From NCBI GenBank assembly GCA_017302935.1, contig JAFLBT010000014.1, positions 1 to 34,010 on the forward strand: a stretch of DNA of 34,010 bases, read 5' to 3'. The position numbers and the translations under genes were made by a program. This DNA comes from Flavobacteriales bacterium. GTDB taxonomy: Bacteria; Bacteroidota; Bacteroidia; Flavobacteriales; Flavobacteriaceae. Of the stretch, positions 23,222 through 30,483 are shown piece after piece; within the stretch, counting starts at the first letter, position 1; each line of letters starts with the position of its first letter. Under the pieces are notes generated by a model. The model saw only the letters and a list, made by a program, of their open reading frames with translations. It searched no databases and had not been told where the DNA came from.

Positions 23222-23659
23222 TTATTTTATTTTTTCTAAAAGAGAAGATTGATTTGTTTCCACTTGTCTTATCACAGCCGGCCTGATTTCGATTAACTTC
23301 AAGTCTTTTTCTTCTATTGTTCTAAAGTTTTTATAGTAGGCTAACCACCCGGTAACGGTTAATTCTGTTTTGCCATTTTTAGTTTTAGCATCAAATTTGG
23401 GTTCTACCAGTAAATCGGCATTGTTTTCAATTAATAATTCCCGGATGATTTCGTTTTTTGCATTATTAAGCGATTCCACATTTCTGATTACCATCGTTTT
23501 TGTGGATTTTTCTTTTGCGATTTCTAAATCTGCAATCACTGGTTTATGAATTACTCCCACTCCAGAAATATCAATCGATTTTGATGTCCCGGTTTTTACT
23601 GTTTTGCAGGAGAGTAGTGTCAAGGTAAACGCACAGATAAGTAAAAATTTTGATTTCAT
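23222..23659 (-). CDS. Small lipoprotein under the palindromic promoter
   Basis: A 145-residue lipoprotein: MKSKFLLICAFTLTLLSC with lipidated Cys18. The mature part has IDISGVGVIHKPVIADLEIAKEK, then MVIRNVESLNNAKNEIIRELLIENNADLLVEPKFDAKTKNGKTELTVTGWLAYYKNF, a pattern of helices and strands seen in a family of flavobacterial lipoproteins without known function. It is the first gene of the lipoprotein, nuclease, DUF4359-like operon. Its start lies 27 bp after a TAAGTTTG box that is 21 bp from palindrome site B. Confidence 0.85.
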   Translation of the reverse strand: MKSKFLLICAFTLTLLSCKTVKTGTSKSIDISGVGVIHKPVIADLEIAKEKSTKTMVIRNVESLNNAKNEIIRELLIENNADLLVEPKFDAKTKNGKTELTVTGWLAYYKNFRTIEEKDLKLIEIRPAVIRQVETNQSSLLEKIK

Positions 23660-23686
23660 TTTTGTTGTTATTTAAAGGTTCAACAA

Positions 23687-23731
23687 CAAACTTACTTTTA
23701 TGTGATCGTTTCATTTTACGGATTCCCGTAA
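23687..23731 (-). promoter_or_regulatory. Palindrome-type promoter (site B)
   Basis: On the minus strand the perfect-arm palindrome TTACGG-GAAT-CCGTAA (23731-23716) is followed after 21 bp by TAAGTTTG (23694-23687), an exact TAnnTTTG match. If the box centres on -7, the palindrome centres near -40, the place of a class II activator. No TTTG -33 box is present. Confidence 0.8.
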
Positions 23732-23736
23732 TCCCC

Positions 23737-24057
23737 TTATTTTTTTATCTTTTCGATGTACTTTCTTGTTTGGGAGATGATTTTTTCGCAGGTTTCTTTG
23801 TTGCTGTACATTTCGCTTATCCCAATGATTTGGTGGTTTCCCATGGAACGGAGTATAAAGAAATAGTCATTGCCGGGTGTTTTTCGAATTTCGAAATTTT
23901 CTTCATACTCGGCATTCATTTTCACGGAAACGATTTCTCCTAAGCAAGCTTGTTTGATTTCGTGCTTGGTTCCGGTGAGTAAAATACTTTTGTCTTCTGA
24001 TAAAAATTCATAGAACCATTTATTTGATTCTGTTTGTTGTATCACAAATTGTGGCAT
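23737..24057 (-). CDS. DUF1508 (YegP-like) protein
   Basis: A 106-residue protein containing a double DUF1508-like beta-beta-alpha unit: FVIQQTESNKWFYEFLSEDKSILLTG, then NDYFFILRSMGNHQIIGISEMYSNKETCEKIISQTRKYI. The second unit has the F-x-L-x-S-xx-N-xx-I/V-G-x-S-E-x-Y pattern of YegP proteins. It is small, cytoplasmic and of unknown function. It is transcribed alone from palindrome promoter C, and site B lies just past its stop, so the gene sits between two oppositely oriented copies of the same 16-mer (23716-23731 and 24113-24128). Confidence 0.85.
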   Translation of the reverse strand: MPQFVIQQTESNKWFYEFLSEDKSILLTGTKHEIKQACLGEIVSVKMNAEYEENFEIRKTPGNDYFFILRSMGNHQIIGISEMYSNKETCEKIISQTRKYIEKIKK

Positions 24058-24083
24058 TTGTTGGGGTTTGGGTTATTTTATTT

Positions 24084-24128
24084 CAAAAATAATCCGATGG
24101 GGAAGAGGTGTTTTACGGGAATCCGTAA
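24084..24128 (-). promoter_or_regulatory. Palindrome-type promoter (site C)
   Basis: On the minus strand TTACGG-ATTC-CCGTAA (24128-24113) is followed after 21 bp by TATTTTTG (24091-24084), an exact TAnnTTTG match, then the DUF1508 start 26 bp later. The core is inverted relative to sites A and B, as expected for a symmetric dimer site. The 21-bp spacer has a different sequence from those of A and B. Confidence 0.8.
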
Positions 24129-24487
24129 TTGGTGACTTTTTTGTCTGTTGTCTGTTGTTGGTTGTCCGTAGTCCGTTAGCGAGAATTTGCAGTTTAAAAT
24201 CGCAAATACAGATAGAAAAAGTATTATTTTCTGTGAAGACCATAAATATCGCAGTCACTCCCGATAAGTATCGCGATCAATTGCAGTTTAGTGTAAAGTT
24301 TTTCAGTTGAAAATGTTTTTGGAATAAAATCCTTTTAATTCATTATGGTAAAGCTATCAACATCTGTGAAAATCTGCGTTTAGCCATAGCTAATCCGTTA
24401 AATCCTTGTTCCATTGAGCGTATGTTGTCAGTCTCAGTTACAGTTTTCAGACAACAGGTAGCAAATAAATGGCAACCAACCCCGACC
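24129..24487. other. Noncoding stretch between response regulator and site C
   Basis: No convincing gene. It holds TTGTCTGTTGTCTGTT at 24141-24156, identical to 8685-8700 and continuing as a degenerate TTG(T/G)(C/T)(T/C)G tract to about 24177. Further on are the short inverted repeat CGATA-AGT-ATCG near 24263-24275 and unremarkable AT-rich DNA. No strong terminator was found for the response-regulator operon, which runs into this stretch from the right. Confidence 0.5.
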
Positions 24488-25159
24488 TTAAATTATACCC
24501 AAATCCTTCGCAATTGCCACCAAATGCACCGGATTATTCGCTTTGAAAAGGATTTTTAGTTTTCCTAATCGTTTTTCAATGGTGCTTTTACTGCTTGGTT
24601 TGATGCCTTTTTCTTTGAATACGTTTTCCATGTCTTCTTGGGCGATTCCGTACGAAAGATGTTTAAGGAGGTTGATGTCAAATTCATCAATTTGTGAACC
24701 GGTTTTGTTTTGTAAAACATGATGTACTTCCGGTGAAATATAGGTTTTGTTTTGAGCTACGGTTTTGATGGCAGTTTTGAGTTGGTAGAGACTTTCTCTG
24801 CCTTTCAATACAAATCCATCAATGGCTAATTTTTCAAATAACGATTTGATGCGGTATTCTTTTTCTTCTACCGAATAGACAATCACTTTGATGTTAGGTT
24901 GAATGGCTCTTACGGCTTCAATTAGTTCTTCTCCAGAAGTTATTTTGCTTCCTCGACCATCTTCTTTGAACGACAAATCAGAAATCAGAAGGTCAAAAGG
25001 TTCATTGTCCATTATCGCCTTTTTTATTTTTAGTAATGCCCCTTCGCAATATTTGTCGTGTAAGTAAAGATTGAGTTGTAGTTCATTCAACACATGTTGC
25101 ACCGCTAAGCTAATGGAATCAAGGTCTTCAGCAATTAAAATCTTTTTGAACATACGCAC
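24488..25159 (-). CDS. NarL-type response regulator
   Basis: A 223-residue protein with a receiver domain (about 5-130): acidic pair ED (11-12), phospho-acceptor Asp61 in DLLISDLSFKEDGRG, Ser in IVYSVEEKE and the Lys of GFVLKGRESL. A C-terminal HTH (about 160-215: HLSYGIAQEDMENVF, KSTIEKRLGKLKILF) is related to but diverged from LuxR/FixJ. A second start two codons in (MFKK) is equally good. Its gene starts directly after the kinase stop. NarL-type regulators often bind palindromes of two heptamers 2 bp apart, the layout of sites A-C (TTACGGG-AA-TCCGTAA), so it is the nearest candidate regulator; this link is inference. Confidence 0.9.
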   Translation of the reverse strand: MRMFKKILIAEDLDSISLAVQHVLNELQLNLYLHDKYCEGALLKIKKAIMDNEPFDLLISDLSFKEDGRGSKITSGEELIEAVRAIQPNIKVIVYSVEEKEYRIKSLFEKLAIDGFVLKGRESLYQLKTAIKTVAQNKTYISPEVHHVLQNKTGSQIDEFDINLLKHLSYGIAQEDMENVFKEKGIKPSSKSTIEKRLGKLKILFKANNPVHLVAIAKDLGII

Positions 25160-26812
25160 TTATTTAGGAATTACGACTGTTATTTTACATCCTTTTTGGA
25201 TGGTTGAGTCAAAAGTAAGACTTCCTTTTATCGCTAAAATACGGGTTTCCGCATTTTGTAGACCGGATTTGCGTTTTTGAGTATTTTTAATTCCAATTCC
25301 ATTGTCAGTATAGGTAATCGTTATGTTTTTTTTATCTTCAGAAAAGTCTATGATTACCAGCGTTGCTTGACTATGTTTTTTGGTGTTGACTAAAAATTCT
25401 TGAATGACCCGTTGTACTGTAATTTTTTTTTCCGGGGTTATCTTTTGCCAATTAATAGGTTCACTTATTTTTCGGATTACATTTAAATTAGGGTCACTAT
25501 ATCCATCAATCATTTGAAATAAATCCGGTTCATACTTTTCATCAGTACGAATGTCACTGTTTTCTTTAGAAATATCTCGTGTACGTTTGTAAATGTGTTC
25601 TAGATTATCGAGTAGTGCTTCTTTTGCAACCGGATTTTCTAAGTTCTGGGTTTGCGTATACGTCATAGCATTGAATACATCATTCGCTAATTCATCGTGG
25701 ATGCGTTTGGAAATTCGTGTTTCCGTTGAATAGGTTGCCAATTGCAGTTTACGCTTATTTCTGTTTTGGTACAAACGATACAGTAATAAGGCAATTATTA
25801 TAATTAAACCAATAATGACCATCAGAATCGATTTTTGATTTTTATATTTGATGACTTCTTGCGTGGCTTTTTTGGCATCGTATTTTACTTTCGCAAATTG
25901 ATTTTTGGCTTTGCTTCTTGCTAAGTTAACACTATCGTTTAGCTGGATATATTTTTCATAATATCCTTTTACCTCCTGTGGCGTACCTAATTTAGTCAGC
26001 CACTTTAACGCCTCTAATTGGTCATCCGGGTTTTGTGATTTGATTGCTGCCTTGTGAGCTTTTATAGCATATTCTTTTGCGACTTGCGGATTTGATGTTT
26101 GGTAATATTCTGAAAGATGCATGTTTGAGGCAATTAATCCATAACTGTCTTGCAGGCTATCTCTTAGTTGTAAAGCATTTTGGAGGTGGTTAATGGAAGT
26201 CGGATTTTTTAATTTATATTCCGTGTAGCCCAAGTTATCCATTACTCTTGCCCATTCTACAATATTTTGTTGTAGGATTGGATTTGAAAACAGATGCGTG
26301 TAAATCTCTTCTGCCTTTTTGTATTTTTTTTTTCCCAGGAATAGCAAACCAATGTTGTTTTGATAGATGATTTTGTCTAGTGGAACTTCCGTAAGTTGAA
26401 TTGCTTTTTGATAATATTGAATAGACTCTTCCGGGTTGTTTTGTTTATGATAGTTAGCCGCCATCAGATTATAAAGATAGGAAAGATAGGTTGTTCCCTT
26501 GTATATTTCCAATGTCTCAGTGATAGTTTCTTCACACCCAAAATAATCTCCAATCGTATGTTGTAATTGAGCTATTTTTAAACTATTATACGCTCCTTGC
26601 TCGGTGCTTGGCTCTACATAGGTTTTAGCTTTTAGGTAATAAAAGTAAGCACTGTCGTACTCGAAATTACTTTCAAAGGCTTCACCCTTTTCCAGCAACT
26701 GCATAAACGGGTTGTATTGCTCTATTGCATGTGTTTTGCTATCTCGACAGGCGAATAATCCTACCAAGCCAATACAAAAAATCAACGGGAAATGAAAAGT
26801 TTTATTTTTCAT
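25160..26812 (-). CDS. TPR-containing sensor histidine kinase (HisKA_3 type)
   Basis: A 550-residue kinase. The N-terminus is a signal or lipoprotein signal (MKNKTFHFPLIFCIGLVGLFAC, Cys22). Residues about 45-300 are tetratricopeptide repeats (YNLMAANYHKQNNPEESIQYYQKAI, NNIGLLFLGKKKYKKAEEIY). One TM lies at about 327-347. The cytoplasmic part has a NarX/HisKA_3 dimer helix with phospho-His372 (RISKRIHDELANDVF), an N box in VIQEFLVNTKKHSQA, TDNGIGI, and GLQNAETRILAIKGSLTF. The layout, periplasmic TPRs, one TM, kinase, is common in Bacteroidota. It lies 43 bp after the small poly-proline lipoprotein and adjoins its response regulator. Confidence 0.92.
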   Translation of the reverse strand: MKNKTFHFPLIFCIGLVGLFACRDSKTHAIEQYNPFMQLLEKGEAFESNFEYDSAYFYYLKAKTYVEPSTEQGAYNSLKIAQLQHTIGDYFGCEETITETLEIYKGTTYLSYLYNLMAANYHKQNNPEESIQYYQKAIQLTEVPLDKIIYQNNIGLLFLGKKKYKKAEEIYTHLFSNPILQQNIVEWARVMDNLGYTEYKLKNPTSINHLQNALQLRDSLQDSYGLIASNMHLSEYYQTSNPQVAKEYAIKAHKAAIKSQNPDDQLEALKWLTKLGTPQEVKGYYEKYIQLNDSVNLARSKAKNQFAKVKYDAKKATQEVIKYKNQKSILMVIIGLIIIIALLLYRLYQNRNKRKLQLATYSTETRISKRIHDELANDVFNAMTYTQTQNLENPVAKEALLDNLEHIYKRTRDISKENSDIRTDEKYEPDLFQMIDGYSDPNLNVIRKISEPINWQKITPEKKITVQRVIQEFLVNTKKHSQATLVIIDFSEDKKNITITYTDNGIGIKNTQKRKSGLQNAETRILAIKGSLTFDSTIQKGCKITVVIPK

Positions 26813-26855
26813 TCCCCGAAGATATTAAATTAACTCCTTTTTCTCAAAAAATCGG

Positions 26856-27035
26856 TTAATTTGAGTTTGTTGGCGGTGGAGGCGGTGGAGGTGGAGGTGG
26901 TTTAGGATAACCATGTTGTCCACCGGTATCTTCAGCTGAAATGGTTTGAATCGACTCCGTTTGGTCGTCAGCTGAACAGGATTGCAAAAACCCAATTGAG
27001 ATACATCCCACAGCAATTAAAAGTATTTTTTTCAT
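26856..27035 (-). CDS. Small poly-proline lipoprotein (59 aa)
   Basis: A 59-residue frame with ATG at 27033-27035 and TAA at 26856-26858. The lipobox MKKILLIAVGCISIGFLQSC gives lipidated Cys20, followed by SADDQTESIQ, resembling the flavobacterial surface-export signal. The mature peptide is only 40 residues and ends in ten consecutive prolines and TNSN. The overlapping longer frame (26825-27016) is a shadow: it lacks a signal and its codons are out of register with the lipobox. It precedes the TPR kinase by 43 bp and is probably co-transcribed. A surface-displayed ligand, or a peptide sensed by the kinase's periplasmic TPRs, is possible but unproven. Confidence 0.75.
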   Translation of the reverse strand: MKKILLIAVGCISIGFLQSCSADDQTESIQTISAEDTGGQHGYPKPPPPPPPPPPTNSN

Positions 27036-27389
27036 TTTTGAATCATTAAATGTTACACATCAGTTTTCCGGTTCGGTGATTTTTCATCGAATTCCGTTAT
27101 CGAGGTTTACTCGATAGAGCAAAAGAGTACTCTTGTTTTTTTGGGAAGTGAAGTGAGCCGAAACAGAACCTCTGTTTTATACTTCCCTGATAAATTTCAG
27201 TTCTGTTCAGCAGCACTTTTTTGAATCAGTTTCGTACATTTGTTTTGCTAACATTTTGTACAATCATTAATTCTGAGGCAAAGGAAAACTGATTTAGTGG
27301 TTGTATTGATAAGGATTTCCGATGATTCCGATGAATTCCGGTTGTTCTGAATTATTCCAAACAATTCCGAAATACCGTTTTCTTTATTT
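27036..27389. other. Divergent intergenic region with clustered inverted repeats
   Basis: No gene seen. It holds TATCGAG-GTTTA-CTCGATA (27098-27116), the palindrome AAGAGTACTCTT followed by T-rich DNA (27123-27141), and a nested structure: GGGAAGT (27143-27149) pairing with ACTTCCC (27181-27187) around an inner AAACAGA-ACC-TCTGTTT hairpin (27161-27177). The last 80 bp contain several ATTCCG words (27315-27370). It separates the lipoprotein/kinase operon from the gene at 27390, so it must contain both promoters, but I could not place a convincing -7 box for either. Confidence 0.6.
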
Positions 27390-28268
27390 ATGAAAAAAAA
27401 TACTTTTAAGGATTATAAAGTTGCTATTAAGGAGCAGTATGAACAGTCAAAAGCCAAAGATGCAAGTGGTATTTTAGCCCATCCTACTCCTGCACAATTA
27501 CGCCATTTTTGTATGCTCATGTGTGATAAAGGATTGCGTAAAAAAGATGAGGAGGTTTTTGGATTGTTTTTTGAGAGAAGAGAAGGTGAAGCCTTAAAAA
27601 AAGCAATTGACCGTGTCAATATTGATAAGTTTAAAACCGTCATTTCATTTTTAAAAGGGAATAAAGACTCGGATATCTCCACCCGAGTAGAACTTGCTGC
27701 TATTCTTGTAGATTTTGAATCTAGACCTTATGTAGTGTTTTCCAACTTGGTACAGCAAGTTGAGGTTGCAACCGATAAAGTTACACCTGAAGTTCAGCTC
27801 CCTTCTTCGACAAAAGAGGATTTGACGACAATACCACAACCACCAGTACAATCAGATCGGTTTTTGATATGGTTTGAAAAAAATAAATTGCCATTTTTAT
27901 TGGGTATATTGTTTTTAGCCGTTAGTGTATTTGGATTGTTAACTTTTTTATTCTCTAAAGAGGATTGTATGCAATGGCAAGTTGATCATTATGTGTCTGT
28001 GGCCTGTGAGGGAGAACAACATTCATTAATGGCATCAACCATCATTCCAGCCGATAAAAGGTTGACTGATTTCAGAAAAATAGTAGTAGATGAGACAACT
28101 GCTTTTTTTGCTTCTGATGGGAAACCTTTGATTTGGTATTGTAAAGTGAATGCACATCGAATCGATTTTTTCACCTCCAATGGGAATGGTTTTCATCCTG
28201 AGACTGGAAAAGCTTTGCGACCGGTAAGCCAATATATAGTTAATAAATATGTATTGGGAAAGAAGTGA
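27390..28268 (+). CDS. Single-pass membrane protein of unknown function
   Basis: A 292-residue protein with a cytoplasmic helical N-terminal domain (1-120: LRHFCMLMCDKGLRKKDEEVFGLFFE, FKTVISFLKGN), a Pro/Thr linker, one TM (about 167-188: LPFLLGILFLAVSVFGLLTFLF), and a periplasmic C-terminal domain of about 100 residues (CMQWQVDHYVSVACEGE, IIPADKRLTDFRKIVV, GKPLIWYCKVNAHRIDFFTSNGNGFHPETGKALRPVSQYIV). The last block recalls C-terminal parts of flavobacterial membrane proteins seen next to DUF6266 genes. The N-domain/TM/sensor order would suit a signalling or anti-sigma-like role, but no such domain is recognised. Confidence 0.85.
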   Translation: MKKNTFKDYKVAIKEQYEQSKAKDASGILAHPTPAQLRHFCMLMCDKGLRKKDEEVFGLFFERREGEALKKAIDRVNIDKFKTVISFLKGNKDSDISTRVELAAILVDFESRPYVVFSNLVQQVEVATDKVTPEVQLPSSTKEDLTTIPQPPVQSDRFLIWFEKNKLPFLLGILFLAVSVFGLLTFLFSKEDCMQWQVDHYVSVACEGEQHSLMASTIIPADKRLTDFRKIVVDETTAFFASDGKPLIWYCKVNAHRIDFFTSNGNGFHPETGKALRPVSQYIVNKYVLGKK

Positions 28269-28392
28269 TGTTAGTTACTCGTTTGATTTAATATCTTTTA
28301 AAGGTGGTGAAGGTGTTTTTTGATTGTACTGCTTACTGTACAGGTCTTTTTACTTAACATGCGATTGTTAGGAGAGATTCTCACTAAGGATA

Positions 28393-28596
28393 TTACCCTT
28401 GGATGAACGGGATTACCTCTTCACGTTTTAGGCCAGTAAAATCGCAAAATTCATCAATAGAAATCAATTGGTGCTCTAATTTGTTGAAATGCTTTTTTAC
28501 TTCCAGTAATAAAAGTCTTGAACTTCTATAACTTTTACCGGTAATTCTTTGAACATCTTTTGGATAAATGCAGACTCTTTTGGCTTCTGATTTCAT
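28393..28596 (-). CDS. Small HTH-like protein (67 aa)
   Basis: A 67-residue basic protein: KRVCIYPKDVQRITGKSYRSSRLLLLEVKKHFNKLEHQLISIDEFCDFTGLKREEVIPFI. It looks like a helix-turn-helix/excisionase-type fold (KDVQRITGKSYRSSRLLLLEVKK) and is a frequent conserved hypothetical in flavobacteria, often multicopy. It is divergent from the DUF6266 cassette. TACTTTTG (28676-28669, minus strand) fits a -7 box about 70 bp upstream, and TTTG at 28705-28702 is a rather distant -33 (25-bp spacer). The rest of 28597-28893 shows nothing I can name. Confidence 0.75.
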   Translation of the reverse strand: MKSEAKRVCIYPKDVQRITGKSYRSSRLLLLEVKKHFNKLEHQLISIDEFCDFTGLKREEVIPFIQG

Positions 28597-28893
28597 TTAT
28601 TCCTTTTTTCCTTTTTCCTATCCTAGTTTTTCAATTCCTCGACTACTATGAAGTGAAAAAGTGCATTACAAAAGTACATATTTTTCTTAAAAAATGACCT
28701 GCAAAATTAGTCAATTATGGTCGTTTTGGTCAAAGATGTTCATCTAAGGTCAGCCCAATTTTGCCGTACGAAAGTTAATTCTAAAACTTTGCTCATCAAT
28801 CTTTCCAGATGCATCGAAAAATTGGTTGATCAAGGTTGAGGGGATGTGCCTTAGAAACGTTCCATTTTTGATTCACTTAAATTTTTAGAAATT

Positions 28894-29649
28894 ATGGCTA
28901 AACAGAAAGGCATAATAAAATTAAAAGGTACTATTGGTGATATTACCTTTTATAAGTCGAAAGACGGCTATGTTGCCCGAGAGAAGGGTGGAGTAGATGG
29001 CAGTCGAATTGCAAATGATCCAGCATTTCAGCGAACTCGAGAGAATGGAGCTGAATTTGGTCGAGCCGGAAAAGCCGGACGGGTTTTACGAACTGCTTTC
29101 AGGGCTTTACTATTGAATGCATCGGACAGCAGAATGGTAAGTCGATTGACCCAACGATTTGTAAAAGTCATTCAGGCAGATGCAGTTAATGAGCGAGGTT
29201 TACGCAATGTAATTGACGGAGAGGCGGAATTGTTAAATGGTTTTGAGTTTAACATTCGCGGAAAGTTGGGTACTACATTGTATGCCCCTTTTGACGCTCA
29301 GATTGATCGGGTGACGGGTGCATTGACGGTAGATTTTCCATCTTTTGTACCGGCCAACATGGTTGTTGCTCCAAGTGGTACTACTCATTACAAAATTATC
29401 ACCGGTGGAGCCGAGATTGATTTTGAGAATGAGGTATATGTAGTGGAGACTTCCGAAACCGCTATTTTACCTTGGGATGCACAGCCAACGGCTGTCATTA
29501 ATCAAGTAAATACGGTTACTGCCAACAGTACTAAGCCATTGCTTATAGCTGTGAGTATTTCCTTTTATCAATCGGTAAATGGTCAAATGTATCCGCTTAA
29601 GAATGGAGCTTTTAATCCGATGTCGATTGTAGCGGTGAGTGGTTTATAA
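28894..29649 (+). CDS. DUF6266 family protein
   Basis: A 251-residue protein. The N-terminus MAKQKGIIKLKGTIGDITFYKSKDGYVAREKGG, followed by RIANDPAFQRTRENGAEFGRAGKAGRVLRTAFR, is characteristic of DUF6266, a Bacteroidota family of unknown role often present in several copies per genome. The C-terminal half is beta-rich (Ig-like strands: THYKIITGGAEIDFENEVYVVETSET). No signal peptide and no catalytic motif are seen. It starts a four-gene plus-strand cassette closed by a terminator. The TIGD.TFYK..DGY.AR..GG opening resembles short phage structural or DNA-binding proteins, but this is an impression only. Confidence 0.87.
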   Translation: MAKQKGIIKLKGTIGDITFYKSKDGYVAREKGGVDGSRIANDPAFQRTRENGAEFGRAGKAGRVLRTAFRALLLNASDSRMVSRLTQRFVKVIQADAVNERGLRNVIDGEAELLNGFEFNIRGKLGTTLYAPFDAQIDRVTGALTVDFPSFVPANMVVAPSGTTHYKIITGGAEIDFENEVYVVETSETAILPWDAQPTAVINQVNTVTANSTKPLLIAVSISFYQSVNGQMYPLKNGAFNPMSIVAVSGL

Positions 29650-29676
29650 ACCCGTAGTATCTTATTGAGCAACTAT

Positions 29677-30072
29677 ATGGTTTTATTTTTAACCAGAACT
29701 TATTTCCCTGACGGAACCAACGGGAAGTTGCAGTATGCCGGGCAATTTATTTGTTATACGATTGAATTGCCATGGCGTCAGAATCAAGTTGGGATTTCCT
29801 GTATTCCTGAGGGGAAATATTTTATCAGAAAGCGATTCAGCAGAAGGTATCAATGGCATTTGGAAGTAGTAGGCGTCCCCCAAAGGACCTTTATTTTGTT
29901 TCATCCGGCTAACTGTGCAGAGCGAGAATTGCGAGGTTGTATAGCCCCTGTAACTCAACTTTCCGGATCGGGTTTAGGGTTGCGTTCACGACAAGCTTTT
30001 CAAAAATTGAAAGCTATGGTGTATGCGTCCTTGGACAAAGGAGAGCGAGTAGAATTATGTATAACGTCTTAA
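29677..30072 (+). CDS. DUF5675 family protein
   Basis: About 131 residues from the ATG at 29677; a TTG at 29665 in frame is an alternative start. Family features: RTYFPDGTNGKLQYAGQFICYTIELPW, GISCIPEGKYFIRKR, FILFHPANCAERELRGCIAPV and a final hydrophobic strand. DUF5675 has the outline of a small L,D-transpeptidase/endolysin-like fold (E..W..N....CIP.G.Y ... H.GN....L.GCI) and is common in phages and Bacteroidota. The conserved His and Cys (FHPANC...GCIAP) could be catalytic; this is inference. It is co-transcribed with DUF6266 (27 bp gap) and the small membrane proteins. Confidence 0.85.
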   Translation: MVLFLTRTYFPDGTNGKLQYAGQFICYTIELPWRQNQVGISCIPEGKYFIRKRFSRRYQWHLEVVGVPQRTFILFHPANCAERELRGCIAPVTQLSGSGLGLRSRQAFQKLKAMVYASLDKGERVELCITS

Positions 30073-30082
30073 TTTAAAAATT

Positions 30083-30316
30083 ATGAACATTTTAGAGCGA
30101 GCGAAAGCTCCAACCCCTAAATTTTTTAAAGTCCTACGGGCCATTGGCATTACCATGGCAACCATCGGAGGCACTTTAGTGAGTGCTCCCATTGCTATCC
30201 CTGTTGGTTTAGCCACATTAGGAGGCTATTTTGTGGTAGCCGGAGGAGTGATGACGGCTGTTAGTCAGGTTACTGTGCAGGATACTCAAAAGATGGAAAA
30301 AGATGTCGCAGAGTAG
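30083..30316 (+). CDS. Small membrane protein, holin-like (77 aa)
   Basis: A 77-residue protein with a basic N-terminus (NILERAKAPTPKFFKVLRA) and two closely spaced hydrophobic helices (IGITMATIGGTLVSAPIAIPVGLATLGGYFVVAGGVMTAVS), ending in a charged tail. Size and topology are those of holins and toxin-like small membrane proteins. It begins 10 bp after DUF5675 and overlaps the next small gene by 14 bp. I do not know its family. Confidence 0.78.
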   Translation: MNILERAKAPTPKFFKVLRAIGITMATIGGTLVSAPIAIPVGLATLGGYFVVAGGVMTAVSQVTVQDTQKMEKDVAE

Positions 30317-30476
30317 CTCTGTAACAGTAGGAACGGCTGGTGGTACTTTTTTAAGTTTGGTGCCAGTTATTCATTCTGATGAAATATTACGAACTATCAT
30401 ATTAGCCGTAATAGGTGCCACAGTCAGTTGTTTGGTTTCTTTGTTACTCAGGCGACTTATGAAAAAAAAGCGTTAG
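30303..30476 (+). CDS. Small membrane protein (57 aa)
   Basis: A short frame, ATG at 30303-30305 and TAG at 30474-30476, starting 14 bp before the end of the previous gene. The product has two hydrophobic segments (TVGTAGGTFLSLVPVI and ILRTIILAVIGATVSCLVSLLL) and a very basic end (RRLMKKKR), a Rz/holin-like or spanin-like topology. The stop lies 7 bp ahead of a strong terminator, which supports it as the last gene of the unit. Too short for homology statements. Confidence 0.68.
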   Translation: MSQSSSVTVGTAGGTFLSLVPVIHSDEILRTIILAVIGATVSCLVSLLLRRLMKKKR

Positions 30477-30483
30477 TTTTTTA

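Noticed and set aside
26825-27016. A 63-codon minus-strand frame (RFKPFQLKIPVDN...HRLHRQQTQ).
   Set aside because: The overlapping frame 26856-27035 encodes a proper lipobox and acidic export-like motif; this one is its shadow.
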